Origin: Mucor racemosus
Lineage: Eukaryota; Mucoromycota; Mucoromycetes; Mucorales; Mucoraceae
DNA: 64,000 bases
NCBI GenBank assembly: GCA_027405735.1
Contig: JAPEHQ010000004.1
Coordinates: 2,294,001 to 2,358,000 of the forward strand
Direction of reading: 5' to 3'
The notes beneath the pieces are model-generated. The model worked only from the letters and a program-made list of their open reading frames with translations. It was not told the DNA's origin and made no database searches. Positions within the stretch are counted from its first letter, which is position 1. The number at the start of each line of letters is the position of its first letter. This document shows positions 11,755-25,260 of this stretch, in pieces. Both the position numbers and the translations under genes were made by a program.

Positions 11755-13090
11755 TAAATCAAAATATTAAACGCTGTTCCTACTATAAAATTTAAATTTC
11801 CAAAAAATTCTATTCTCATGGTTTTCAGTTTTCAAAATTGGAGCATGCCCTCTTTTTTATAACTAACCTCATACTAAACACTTTTAGTATATACCTTGGG
11901 CACTGCTAAGCAGATGTAAATTGGTCACATTATGTTAATTATTTCTAAATTTATTTAATATCTCACAAAAGATTCGAAAACAATTAAGATTCACTGCTTT
12001 TTCCTTGAAAACTGGGTCTCACTTTTCATTCCTGCCCAACTTTTTTTTTTTCACTAAATAACACCAAGAAAAAATTATATGCCAATATACCTGAGATGTT
12101 GTAGTTTAATCTGAAAACAAGTATTCAAAAATATCCTACTTTTTACAGTTGGTATTAATTTTTCAATGTTAATGTTTCAGATCTTTACGCGTATTTCGCT
12201 GCTAAAATTAAAAACTTTGAAGCTTCATATCTCTACAAAAAGGTAAGCTATACTAACACTTTCTAATAATAAAACTTGCTTGTTTTAAAGTGCTCTATAA
12301 TATATTTTTGTATAAAAAAATTCTGAGCACTTTTATTTTTTTTTCATTTTTTTGGCATTTCTGTTGTAGATTTCAAAATATTGGTTAAACTGAGCAACGC
12401 GTTTTTTACATTCATGTCATCAAGCTCGTTGAGTTCTCACAGATCCAATTTAGTTCTTTTGAAAATATCAATTTTTCGTGGAGATATCCTCAAAAATGTA
12501 TACAAAAAGGTACCTCCATTTCTAGCTTCCATTTTTCCCTTGTATACCCTCATCCCAAATTCTGAATCTGAAAAAAATTGGACAAAAATCTTGTTTTCTC
12601 TACGAAAAATGCAGCTAAAAGATTTTGCAATAGCTCGATCGATAGATAATTTTTTTGCGCATTATTTCAATTATTTATATTATAAAAATGCTTATAAAAA
12701 GTGATGTGTATATTCAAAAAACCTTCAAAATTTCAGTTACATTTTGTGCACAATTTAATGAGAAATATTTGTTTGAATTTTTTTTAGATGGATGCAGAAT
12801 CCAAAACTGTACAAAAACTATTTAATATGCTAGGTCGACTTACTTTGCAGCTCATCAGCCATTAAACGATTTTGTTTTTTTGCATCATTTTTCGTTCATT
12901 TCAACAAATAAATTTTCGAACCCCGTTGATAGGTTTTAAGCTATGATAAAAAGTATTATTTTAATTTTCTCGACGAAAAATTAATATTTTTTGCTAAAAC
13001 AAAAAATGCAGGGTAGCAATGAATTAAACCTATCTTGTGAACACAGAAATTAAGCCCTGGATAATGAGTTTTAAGTTTTACAAAATAATA
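11755..13090 (+). repeat. Repeat family R, copy 1
   Basis: The longest uninterrupted copy of a family seen at least four times in this window (others at 19545-20560, 53215-59700 and 62990-64000, all in the opposite orientation; a more diverged relative at 24300-25260). Conserved landmarks are CTTTTTCCTTGAAAACTGGG, GCATATAATTTTTTCTTG on the other strand, the CGTGGAGATATCCTCAAAAA block, and the CGAAAAAT hairpin at the far end. I see no terminal inverted repeats, LTRs or reverse transcriptase. Confidence 0.8.
12381..12704 (+). CDS. Small ORF conserved in repeat R (copy 1)
   Basis: A 107-codon frame. Its central part (IFRGDILKNVYKKVPPFLAS, then PLYTLIPNSE) recurs in every R copy, including a 100-codon frame on the minus strand at 19611-19913 that ends at the same YKK-stop. 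I recognise no domain. In the two youngest-looking copies (53.8 and 63.5 kb) the frame is shortened, so it may not be functional. The opposite strand is also open over part of the region. Confidence 0.25.
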   Translation: MVKLSNAFFTFMSSSSLSSHRSNLVLLKISIFRGDILKNVYKKVPPFLASIFPLYTLIPNSESEKNWTKILFSLRKMQLKDFAIARSIDNFFAHYFNYLYYKNAYKK

Positions 13091-14590
13091 AACTACAGTA
13101 TTATTTACAACTGCAAAAAGCAAAGAAAAAAATTCTATCCTTGTGAGTATTATTCCAATTAATTTTCAATTATAGATGATGATAGATATAAATATATCTT
13201 CCATAAAAGTTTATACTTCTACTTTGACAAATGACTGTGAATTAAGAAAACCATCAGCAAAACATAATATTTCTGTCCAATAAAACTACCTGTTGTGTCC
13301 TATATTTTCATGTTTGATAAATAATACTTCAAAAAGAATATAATTAAAAGAGAATGTGTAATGAACCAGTTCATCAACTATATAATAAAAACAAGATATC
13401 GTTTATTTAGATATAAAAGTATGGTTTTTTTGTTACGCCAGGAGATTATATCAATCTCAAAGCTAAAATATGCACTAAATCATTTAATAAAAATAAAGAA
13501 AAACTGTTATAAAGTGAAAGAGCACACTAAAACTAAAGAACTTTATTATAAGATCGAACCATCTTCTTTTATATTCACATTCTCTAATTATATGACTAGT
13601 CTAAAATAAGTTTAATTATATATATATATCCAATCAAGTCTAGGTGACACACACTAGTTCCACACTCCTGTATAAACTGAGCTTCATGACATAATACACA
13701 GCAATGTAGAGCTTAACATATCAAACTGTGTCGTAATCTTAACCAAGGAATGCACCCAGATCTGTGGTTGCAACATTTTTAATTTATATTTGCAGTAAAA
13801 TATGGGCGTAAAAAGCGATAAAAAATACTGTTAAAATCCTTCTTTATTAAAATATGGATAATGTGCAATAAAATGGTTATTCTACGTCTCTATTTATATT
13901 ATTTAGTGATTATTTACTATCTTGCAATTGCATTGCAATTGTCAACGATTCCATTAATTTTGAGTATAAATGTTGGGTTGTTTGGTTATTGATTTGGTGG
14001 ATCAAGAACGGTGTTTTAAATATAGTTTGTCAATCATGCTTTTAGAACAGCCCTTACTTGTTCTACTTGATAAGCATGTACTTTTTGTATCTTTTATTTG
14101 GGATATCCCACATTGACTTTAGTATTTTAGCATCTCTTATTTGAGTATTATACCCTTGCTATCTTTATGCAATTGTAAATCTAGCTTAGTTCACTTCAAT
14201 ATTGATTTGACACTGAGGTTCTGAGATGTAATTTAAGGCACTATTGAACCATTAGATATGTTATGTCAATATTCATCATAGGTCCCACATCCACAGGCCT
14301 CATTCTATAATCGGTGTTATGGTAATACACCAGTACATATTATTGATTCACATCATATTCTTAGTTAATAAAACCCTAGATATAGTAGTAGTTACAATTA
14401 ATGTGTGTGAATACATCCAAAAGGTGTATTGTTAATAGAAGTGTAATGTTCTGGCAAAATTATTTATAAAAACCCTTTTGACATTTCAGGCTTATTGCAG
14501 TATTTATATTAAAAAATGTCTAATTCAAATCACTAATGCAGTAATTTGATCTTTTCGGTTTTAAAGCTGGTAGGAAAAGGGATCAGCAAC
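13091..14590. repeat. Sequence L adjoining repeat R, repeated inverted near 62.3-63.0 kb
   Basis: The ends of this stretch (about 13120-13420 and 14200-14290) match, inverted, 62300-62985. The TAATACTTCAAAAAGAATAT, GTAATTTAAGGCACTATTGA and AAATATAGGACACAACAGGT-type landmarks are shared. About 780 bases in the middle (about 13420-14195) have no counterpart in the right copy. That middle includes an 82-codon open frame at 13361-13609 with no recognisable motif. R plus L together therefore behave as one larger repeated unit. Confidence 0.6.
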
Positions 14591-14599
14591 TATTAATTC

Positions 14600-14700
14600 A
14601 GGTAAACTCAAAGCTGCTCTGCATTTTTTATTTGGACGAAAAATATTGATTTTTTGTCGAGATAGTCATCAAAATAATGGTTCTTACTACGAATATGCAT
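14600..14700 (-). repeat. S fragment with hairpin
   Basis: About 100 bp matching the hairpin end of repeat R: GCATTTTTTATTT, then arms CGAAAAAT / ATTTTTTG around a 4-nt loop at 14637-14656, then the GTCGAGATA block. Confidence 0.6.
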
Positions 14701-15558
14701 AATTATTTATATATTCAGCAGGTACACAACATCCTCCTCACCACTAACTGGGAGAATCCCGGAAAAAATATTGCTTGATATTGTTATGATTCAGTGCTCT
14801 TTGTAAAGTCTTGACAGAGAGATCCACTGACTTTATAGGTGTTATTGTTGAAGGTGGTTGCAGTGGAATTACATACTAAAAACGCTTGATAAAAATAAAA
14901 CAACCTAAATTTCAAGTGTCGCTCATAAAATATGATGCCACTTGAAATGTGAACAACGATAATAAACAAACGCTTCAATTGAACACAATAACAAACGCAT
15001 GCTAAAAATATGAAATACCCTTTTTGAACCATACATGTCGTGTAGATGATAGCACCCTTGATCACGGCGCAATCAATTACACAAATGACATATATATCAA
15101 AACAGGATTCTATCCAAATCAATAATGATAATAAACAAAGATATCAATTTAGTCAACTACTCATCTATATCGAAGTTGCACTAGCAATATAGATAAGATT
15201 CAAGCATATAAAAACTACCCCTTAAAAAATCAAGGTTACATAAAATAGATATAACAGAAATAAACAAAAACAACCATTTCCCAAAAGGTCGATATTGTCA
15301 CACTTGACATACAATCCCTTATGGTCAATGCTCTATACAATTTACCCCTTAAAATATCAAATCAATAACAATGTACTCAAAACTGGAAGATTACTAAATA
15401 TACATTCATTCAAGTCTGATGGTATCCAAGTTCTCCAAATCACTATAAATACCCTCATACTTTTCAATTATTTTAACTCTTCAGAAATCTTTTGTAATAA
15501 AAACTTTAGCTGATTATAATTGTATTTCTACTGCTTTTATTTTTATATTTTTTTTATT
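14701..15558. other. Intergenic, no feature recognised
   Basis: AT-rich sequence. A 112-codon minus-strand frame (14784-15122) shows no recognisable family and mostly hydrophobic composition. This could be decayed retroelement DNA downstream of the integrase fragment, but no LTR was identified. Confidence 0.4.
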
Positions 15559-16680
15559 TTAGTAAATAACATCGTAATTTACTGCAGTAGTAATAACTTT
15601 GAATATTTCAGGTTCGAAAGCAGACTCTAACTTGCTATTCTTCTTCTGCCGTTTCTCTATCAAAAAATTGCCAGGCTGTAGTAATGAAGGATATCTCTCA
15701 AAGCGTAGAGATGAAGTTAGTGGTTTCAATTCGTTTATTACTTCTGTCTGAGAGTTTATGGATACATACAATCTTATTTATAGAAAGAATAATAATAAAG
15801 ACTAGTAACATTTATCATGGAGAACGTAGGCTTTATTACTAGAAAAACTAATGGTAAAAGAAAGAACCAAGAGCTTCTAGGTCTTGGTTTAAAAGACTAT
15901 TTATAAGAATTACATTTCAATGTGAGTTAGAAATGGAATTGGCTTCAAAATTGGTTGTTTAATATCCTCGAAAACCGACACTGTCAAGCTATTCCGATCA
16001 ACTAATTTTGCATAACGTTCGAAACCAAGCTGATTTCCCAATTCAATGATAGGATTATCTTCAACATCATTAGGTTTCATACCATACATCATTTGATAGG
16101 GTGATAGTAGTTTTGTTTTTTCATGGACCTTGGTTCTATAAACGAACAGTACTGAGTGCAAGTGAAGGTCCCAATGATCAGGGTCGTTATAAGTTAAATT
16201 TGTTTATTGCGTGTGAAAAAGTACCATTTAATTTTTCATTTCTACCATTACATTGTGGTCGATATAGAGTGGTAAATACGTGTTTAGTATGAATAATAGC
16301 CAAGAACTCGTCGATTATATCATTGGAGAATGGAGATTCGTTGTCTGTTAAAATTGATTTGAAAGGCCCGAATTGACAGTATATCTTTTCGTATAGGAAA
16401 TTAGCAACAACATTAGAATCTTGTACGGAGCACGCTTCCGCAATCGGCCAGTTACTGAAGTTTTCCAACGCTACCAGTATAAACTTATTCCCCTGAGCTG
16501 AGATGTTGAACGGTCCGACAAAATCAAGTGAATATTGTTGGAATAAGTGATCAATAGGCACATGTTTGATTGGTAAAGGAGGGTTGGAATCCGAATGTAT
16601 TTGGAAAAGAGAACTGGTTTTGATGTAGTTCTTGATATCTGCATAGGCTGAGGGCCACCAATACTTCTCATAAAGTCCTT
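15559..16680 (-). pseudogene. Ty3/Gypsy-type integrase fragment, frame-broken
   Basis: Read on the minus strand, this starts at an H2C2-side remnant (YEKYWWPSAYADIKNYIK). It then runs into the integrase core, with the catalytic triad visible as SLDFVGPF (Asp), ILTDNESPF (Asp) and NEKLNGT (Glu), followed by FVYRTKVHEKTKLSPYQM-like sequence and a C-terminal piece (LQPGNFLIEKRQKKNSK). Frame changes occur near 16180 and 15900-15780. There is no protease, reverse transcriptase or RNase H, and no flanking LTR. The 5' truncation coincides with the edge of repeat IR-A at about 16690. It is a dead relic. Confidence 0.85.
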
Positions 16681-17369
16681 TATGTGTTTATAAATTATAT
16701 TTGTTTTTATTAATAATATAGATTATAGATAATAAAATTCAATACGTTGTTGTTGTAGTAGAGCAATACATTCAAGAGCTAATATATTTACGATTATCAT
16801 CATTTGTAAATATGTTTGTAGATGTAATATTTGCAGCAACAATGGCTTTTACTCGAGCATAAACTTAAATAGCACTTACTGCTTAATTTTATACCGCAAG
16901 ACAAATCTAAGATTATAAATGTTACTTTATCACACATAAAATTTAAACAAATTAACCTTCTTTAAACTTACTATTTTGGTTAACGATTGTCAGCTGTAAA
17001 AATATTTGTCTTCATGTATACAGTATCTACGATCAAAACTATGGTTATTAGGCAAGACATTAGATTATTCTTTTTTTTTATTTCTATATCATTTGAGATT
17101 TTATCACTTTCCTGGAACATTTCGTGAGTTTGTAGCCAGTTTAAGCTTTTCATTGAATAGATATAAATATCATTGCCTTCGATTTGATCTGGTAATCAAA
17201 AAATACGTCCAAAAATACAGTACTAAATAATGATATTTGATCTTAGAATGTAGTTAAATGAAAATATCAGTCTCTAATATAACGACTGCTACCTATATTA
17301 AAAACATTAGTCCCTTACGTTAGCATGCGTATTCAGATAAAAGAAAAGAATACCAGCTTGGTATCTGAT

Positions 17370-17669
17370 ATGTCTTATCAAACGGTGATAATATCCTTGG
17401 AATACGAAAACAAAAAGGGAGAAACAACACACATAGAAAAGGATTATCAAAGCTTTACATTATTTAGCGCAATTAAAACCCCTGCTAAATTGAACATTTC
17501 AGCGAATGTAAAAGCAGCATTACAGCGTATAACCCATAAACTAAACAAAATAGGCAATATCTGTTATCATAGAATCATGTATTTTTCTACCACCAGAAAA
17601 ATCGGCTGTCATTTTATACATTCATTAAAACATTGCAAAATTGAGCCCGTAGGGCAACGCTGTAATTGA
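17370..17669 (+). CDS. Repeat-borne small ORF (right copy)
   Basis: A 99-codon frame from the ATG at 17370 (an in-frame upstream ATG lies at 17325). The product begins MSYQTVIISLEYENKKGE and matches the left-arm frame at 1868-2155 across its length. Many of the differences are conservative, and the indels between copies preserve frame overall. No domain is recognised. Confidence 0.3.
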   Translation: MSYQTVIISLEYENKKGETTHIEKDYQSFTLFSAIKTPAKLNISANVKAALQRITHKLNKIGNICYHRIMYFSTTRKIGCHFIHSLKHCKIEPVGQRCN

Positions 17670-18350
17670 GCATAGCAAGATTGAATGGGTAATAAGTCTC
17701 TTATACCATGATATATATGTAAGTTTTAAATAAAAAAGCGGCTTCTTTAAACTTTTCTTATATTCAACCACGTGTGGTCTGAAAATTCAGTTTTTATAGT
17801 GGACATTTTCGGGGCTCATTTTGCCCTTACCAACACTCATGATTTTGATCAAAAAACAGAAAAATCAAATTTTGATACCAAAATCAACGTTTAAATGTAC
17901 TACATTGTGAGAGAAAATTATAGCTATAACTAATACGCGTTTTATAAAAGCTTAATATTAAATGTTTAATAATGAAACTTTGTACTTTTGTCCCAAAAAC
18001 GGTTTTTTGATTAAAGGATTTTCATGTAATATTTTGCAATAAAAATGTTTGTTATTTTTTATTGAGCAAATAGAGCGCTAAATTCTGTACATGTGTATAT
18101 TTTTTTTTTCATAATTGGTAGTATAATTAACTCTAGATTTGCAAAATCAGAAAAAAAAATTTAAAAAATGTCAAAATTGATGATCCGGACAAAAATAATT
18201 TTCTAAATTAATATTCCGCTTATAAGCCTTGTAAGTCTTAAAATTAAGAGATTTTATAATACTTGAGAACTTTTTCAAGAATTTAAGATGCTGTACCCAC
18301 TTGATTCAAGCTTATTACTGTAAATCTTTATATATGTTAATATTGTGTAC

Positions 18351-18413
18351 CTTTGATAGTTGGTAATGATATATAAGACAACATCTTGTTTTCCTCTTCT
18401 TAGCTGTTGGTCA
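18351..18413 (-). pseudogene. Dynein intermediate chain exon remnant (right copy)
   Basis: This 63-bp block between an acceptor and a GTAC donor encodes QQLRRGKQDVVLYIITNYQ, matching the first block of the left-arm fragment. The second WD-repeat exon is missing: the donor is followed directly by sequence that lies 270 bp further on in the left arm. Confidence 0.45.
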
Positions 18414-18657
18414 CTAAATAAAAATAAATGCTTTTTGGAAACTAAATAGACTAACATGAGTTTATTCCTTCATTCAAATCAAGTCAATACTATACATACT
18501 TTTATAATCACTAGTTTTTCTCCAGGTAGATATCGACTTTAGACCAAAAAAGCATTGCTTATAACTTATAACGTAGATAATGGAACAAAATGATTAAGTC
18601 CTGGACGCTTTTTTTGTTCGAGAAAGATATTACAACGTGCCCTAAAATTAACAGTTA

Positions 18658-18996
18658 TGTAATGAGTACTATGATCTTATAATAGGTTGAGTCTATTAAG
18701 AAAGAAGTACAAAAGGTGGACGTTGTTGATGTTACTAACTGTAGTTGACTATTACTTTGGACAATACTTACTATGTATTAAATGTAATTAATATTGGACA
18801 AGTAGTATTAAGTAATAGATCGGTTGGGGTTGTGATAATAAGTTTATTTGATTTAAAATTATTAACAAAGGAAAGAAACAGATATTTTCACTAAAGTTCA
18901 ATATCTGATTCAACATTTACATATTTATATGGATTATCTAACTGAAACTAATTCCTGCAATTATTGTTGAAACATCATGTAATGTGAATCATTACA
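18658..18996. mobile_element. Solo LTR with 5-bp target duplication
   Basis: A 339-bp insertion, defined by comparison with the left IR-A arm, which reads straight through this point. It begins TGTAATGAGTACT and ends AATCATTACA (TG...CA, with an 8-bp terminal inverted repeat TGTAATGA/TCATTACA). AGTTA duplications flank it at 18653-18657 and 18997-19001. These are the hallmarks of a retroviral-type solo LTR. No matching second LTR or internal region is in the window. Confidence 0.8.
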
Positions 18997-19544
18997 AGTT
19001 ACTGTAATAATTTATTTCCAAATAAACAATAGGAAAAACATGTACTTGCACCTGCTACTTGATGTCAGTTTATAAAAAAAATATTAGTTTTTTTTGTTGT
19101 AGTTTTAAACGTAAATAAAAGAGCTGAGGAAAGAGTAGGGAAGAAAAAAGATGTTGTGTTTTACAAACAGGAATTTACAAAGGCATAAATAATTTTAGTG
19201 TTGCCAAACAGGTTGTTGTCGTTGTTCCCATTTGGTCCCCGAAAGAAGAACATGGACAGAACTCTTTCAAACCCCAAACTTCATATTGATATATCTCGTC
19301 AGTAAGGCAATTCTGTTGAATCAGAGTAACTCACATCTGTTTTAAACCATTCAAATTATCTTCGTTATTAATTATATTATGATGGACATACTTTAATAAA
19401 TTGACTAAAAAACCTTGATCTCATTGTTCTGCTCATCTGGGCTGCCTGATCTGCACAATTTTTTTTATCCCGCCCATCTGTGCTGATCATTATGCCTATG
19501 AGAAGCATAGTTCGGCTGTAGTGCCATTTAAACAAAATTTAGGC

Positions 19545-20560
19545 AAATGTTTCACATTAAATTTTGCGTAAAATGCGATTGAATTTTTCAAGGTTTTTTA
19601 AAGTTATACATCACTTTTTATAAAAATATTTTAAATACAAGTAATGGCCATAATGTACAACAACATTACTTATTGACTGAGCTATTGCTGATCCTTCTAG
19701 CTGCATTTTTCGTGGAGAAAACGAAATTTTTGCCAAATTCAGGATTTGGGATGAGGGTATATAGGGAAAAATTGAAGCTAGGAACGAAGGCATCTCTTTG
19801 CACACGTTTTTGAGGATATCTCCACGAAAAATCAATATTTTGAAGAAAACTAAAATTAATCTGAGAGAGCCCAATGAGTTCGATGACATGAGTAAAAAAA
19901 ACATGCTGTTCATTTTAGCAAATATTTTGAAATCTACTACAAAAATGTCAAAAAAAAGAAAAAAAAAATAAAAGTGCTCAGAATTTTTTCGTACTGAAAT
20001 ATGTTATAGAGTGCTTTAAAACAAGCAAGTTTTATTATTAAAAACCATTAGTATAGCTTAATTTGTGGTAGAGATATGAAGCCTCAAAGTTTTTGATCCT
20101 TTAGCAGCGAAATACGCGTAAACGTCTGAAACATTAGCACTGAAAAAATTAATACCAACTGAAAAAAATAGGATATTTTTGGATACTTGTTTTCAGATTA
20201 AACTACAACGTCTCAGGTACATTGGCATATAATTTTTTCTTGGTGTTATTTAGTGAAAAAAAAAAGTTGGGCAGGGATAAAAAGTGAGACCCAGTTTTCA
20301 AGGAAAAAGCAGTGAATCTTAATTGTTTTCGAATCTTTTGTGAGATATCAAATAAATTTAGAAATAAGTAACATAATGTGGTCAATTTACATCTGTTTAG
20401 CAGTGCCTAAGGTATATACTAAAAGTGCTTAGTATGAGGTTAGTTATAAAAAAGAGGGCACGCTCCAATTTTGAAAATTGAAAACCATGAGAATAGAATT
20501 TTTAAAAATTTAAATTTTATTCGAGTAAGTACTACCTATAAAATATATATCAAAATCCAT
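19545..20560 (-). repeat. Repeat family R, copy 2
   Basis: Opposite in orientation to copy 1. It runs from the TTTTGCGTAAAATGCGATTG block through the GATATCTCCACGAAAAATCA block to the GCACGCTCCAATTTTGAAAA block. Its 3' end fades out near 20560. A 100-codon minus-strand frame (19611-19913) corresponds to the copy 1 frame. Confidence 0.75.
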
Positions 20561-22440
20561 TAAACTTGTGGATTGTAAGATCTTCCAAATTGCAGCAAGT
20601 CAATATGGTTCGTCAATTATAGAGTATAACAAAATCAAGCGCGATATTCTTTTATAAAACGGATATCATGTATATACAGTATATATATTTTATTGATTAA
20701 TTATGTAGAAAGAAAAGCAATTAAATTTATCGAATGCAATTGCTTAGTTTTTATAAAAAAAAAACAATATAAAAAAAGCAGCTTTTTATTGTCAGAAGGT
20801 GTTTCTAAAAGAAACAAACACAATAACAAAGGCTTAATCTCAGTACATCTTAGCAACTAAAGCTAATCTAGTACTTGCAATACCTCCTCTATTTCATGCA
20901 ATTTATCATTTTGATATATATTATATATATAGCAAGTAGGTCTACCAACATTTCCGTTACCAAGCCTAGCTTACAAATAGCGGGCTTCAAACCGAAACAT
21001 TATTATTAGTATTCATCTCTGTTTTTATATATTTAGTTTATGGAATTAAACATTTATAACAGGTATAACTTGCCGAAGTACGAATACTCGGGGTAAGAGA
21101 TGATTTATCTACATTAGTGGATAATGGAAAAACTGGAGCGAACCCCTTCTGCATGACTGTAATTAAAAAGCCTAAATTATAGATGTACTGTTTAATCCAA
21201 AAAGCTCATTTTCATTTAAACATGCAAATCATGCCCTCTACTGTGATAATAATGTACATTTTGTATTTATGCTATCAATACATAAACATTCCCGAATATG
21301 CCAGAATCAAATACGAAATTCCTTTGAAATGTTTCAGAAAGAATGCAGCCAACACAAAGAAGAAGTATCTCCTCAAGATTTAATCTAATAATATTACATA
21401 AACAAAGTATATCAAAGAACACATTGGATTTAAGGACCCTTTTTTCTCAAATAGATCAATAATGATATCATTTCATTGAAAAAATGTCAATGGAACACAG
21501 ATACGCTTATAATGTATGTTGCTCAATGAGATCATAAGCGTTACAATATATAGGACCGACATCAATTCCACACTAAAATGGAAATTGGTTGTTTTCCATG
21601 TACGAGATCTGCAGTTTATTCTGATTGTTATTCATTATTCACCGCGTCAAGTATTTTCGTGTTTTAAATAAATCAATGAACGATATTTTTAAATTATGGT
21701 ACGTAATTGTTGTCAGAGCTCTATTATGTCAAAGACTCGATAGTATGTAATCATATATTCCATTTTGTGGTGATAATGACGGAATAATAACTGAAAAAGG
21801 GGATAAAGAACGGTTTTTTTTCATGGGTGTTTGATTAAAAAAGAAATACCCCTCCCCTTTATTAATAATACATGAACATGTGGGAGGGTTTTTTTTGCTC
21901 TCTTTTTCTATATGAATATGGATTTAAAATCAGATAAACTTGGCCTATATCGTGGCATTTCATTTCAATGGAAGGTTCGAGAGAGGGGAGTGCTGAAAAT
22001 GTAATTTCTCTTTAACTGATTTTATCAGGAAAATAACACAACAAAATGTAACCACATGACTAAATGAACAGATTGAACACAAAAAAATGAAGCAACTATT
22101 TTTTGTACACATTTTGCTTGATAATCCTAAAGTTTCCTTGAATTTCTTTTTTCTCATTGTGCGGGATTTAACACTGAGTTTAATGATTAAATGGAATATG
22201 GCATGAATTTATTTTTAACATCCCTTCAAATGAAGAACAATCTCAAGAGATACAAGACTCCCAAATCGAAAAGAAATCCTTAAATTTCATAGGTAGAGAC
22301 TCTTGGAAATATAAATCCCATAAAGAAATAAAGGGAGCAACCAAAGACCCCCAAGAAACCATATTATGTGATACCCAATGACGACGTCAGTTAAGCAAGA
22401 TGGGAAATTGAACCAATCAAGCATATCGATCAATGCCGCA
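20561..22440. other. Intergenic region upstream of polyubiquitin
   Basis: About 1.9 kb of AT-rich DNA. A 66-codon frame at 21183-21383 has no recognisable motif. From about 22150 on it is likely the polyubiquitin promoter: a CRE-like GACGTCA lies at about 22383-22389, and a CCAAT-like box at 22414-22418. Confidence 0.45.
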
Positions 22441-22468
22441 GCCTAGTTCTTTCCATCGTTATTTTGGA

Positions 22469-22476
22469 TATAAATA
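22469..22476 (+). promoter_or_regulatory. TATA box of the polyubiquitin gene
   Basis: TATAAATA lies 74 bp upstream of the polyubiquitin ATG and is followed by a pyrimidine-rich leader (TTTTCCCTTTTACC, then TTTTTCTTTTTC), as in strongly expressed fungal genes. The role is inferred from position. Confidence 0.6.
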
Positions 22477-22483
22477 AGCGTAG

Positions 22484-23695
<1,212 letters not shown>

Positions 23696-24299
23696 ATAAT
23701 TCATCTTTTTTCTCTCTTTCCCCTCTTACATATTGAAAAATAATAATTACCTTTTGCTATCATTTTACAACAAGGAAATTTATTTGTTATAATTAAAGAA
23801 ATCATTGCATATTCTTTAACCCCCTTTATTTTATCAAATGATCAAAATAAAATCAATCAATTCATTCTATCGCTAATTTTTTTGCAGCCCTTTTCTACAA
23901 TATATGTATTAAATTTTCATGTATTCCATTTGGTTACGCATTTGAGCTAAGCAAAATCAATCGATAGGGTGAAACATCTTGGTGCTACATGTATCGAACC
24001 TATTAATTTAGTTCATCTACGCATTTTGAGTTAAATTAATAATTTGCCGTAGTATCTGGTTCCATTAATAATATTCACCGTTAAAAAGCCACTTATTTGT
24101 AAGTTGATACCATAATAAGTAAATTAGCAACAAGTTTCATGTATCCACAAAATTAACTGCTACATAGTCGGCTTTTTGATATTACATGTATGCTATTCTC
24201 TGAATAATAATTGTTTAAATTTTCTTTTCATTAATTGAATATCAAGTTTTTAAATGCCATAAAGCGTAGAGTACAGCTCATGAGCTATATTCAAAATGA
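23696..24299. other. Polyubiquitin 3' flank, nothing else recognised
   Basis: AT-rich sequence downstream of the stop. AATAAAA-type signals (about 23846 onward) could serve 3' end formation. No open frames of interest. Confidence 0.4.
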
Positions 24300-25260
24300 C
24301 CCTACATTTTTTTTTTTGAGAAAGGTATACGATATTTTGTAAAAACAACTGAAATGCTACGGCAAATTACTAGTAGCGGCATTTGAAAATATTTTTGACA
24401 TTTCTTCCCCAGAATCATCTAAAATTTTTATTTTCAAAAAAGCTCGACAAAACGTATGAAAAGTTGCATTAGCATTGTAATTAACTTAGGTAGAGATTTA
24501 AACTCTCTATCCATTTATATAAATTTGAGAAAAACTTTGCTCACAAAATTATTTTTAAATTACAAATGCAAATTTGGAGGTTTTTTAGCTATAACTCTTG
24601 ATATTTGGCAATGTTTTTTAAATAAACTAAATAAAATAATAAGTCAAAAAATTATCTACAGATTGAGGGCTTAATGGCAACTGTAGCTACATTTTTCGTG
24701 AAGAAAATTAAGTTTTTGTGCATATTGTTTGGATATCCGAAAAAAAAAGGACGCATATTCATGCATGAAAAATCGTAATGAATTTAACCATTGAATTTTG
24801 CACACATTTTTTTTGATTTCTCCACCAAAAATCAATGTTTTTGAGAGAGAAAAAAAGGTACAGTTAGATCTCAATTAGCATTATCATATGGGCCTAGCAG
24901 TTGTACTACTCAATTAAGGAATTTGTGCAAAAATGAGCAAATAATGTCGAAAAAGCAAAAAATGAAAAAAGTTTTGATACTCAAATATCTTATAAAGATG
25001 CTTAAAACAAACAATTTTTATTATTAAAATTTTGTTGTAGCTTGCTTTTACAATGAGATATTCATATTCAAAATCATCCATTTAAGCGGTAAAAATCCAA
25101 AACCAGATGTTTGAAGGATTTATTTTACCCTCATAAGACAAGCCAAGTAAAAACACCTGTAATAATAATCAATTGTAACATCTCAGGTACAATTAAGTAT
25201 TTTTTTTATTGATATTTATGAAAAAATGGGTAAAAGAGATAAACATTTATAGGTACTGAG
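24300..25260 (-). repeat. Diverged relative of repeat R
   Basis: The order of landmarks follows R: AAAATTTTTATTTTC, then CATTTTTCGTGAAGAAAA, then a GGAGAAATC...CACCAAAAATCAATG block, then CATCTCAGGTACAATTAAGTATTTTTT. Identity is clearly lower than among copies 1-4, and a minus-strand frame (24671-24874) keeps only GGEIKKNVCK. Probably an older copy. Confidence 0.5.

Larger units (their letters stand above)
16690..19530. repeat. IR-A right arm, inverted relative to 80-2840
   Basis: Reverse-complement partner of the left arm. It lacks the second dynein-like exon block, and it carries a solo LTR insertion at 18658-18996 that the left arm lacks. On its outer side it abuts repeat R copy 2, and on its inner side the truncated integrase. 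The distance between the two arms is about 13.8 kb. Confidence 0.8.

Noticed and set aside
20900..21000. Possible tRNA (GGTTTGAAGCCC read on the minus strand)
   Set aside because: The B-box has a changed core base, there is no A box at the right distance, and no cloverleaf could be drawn.
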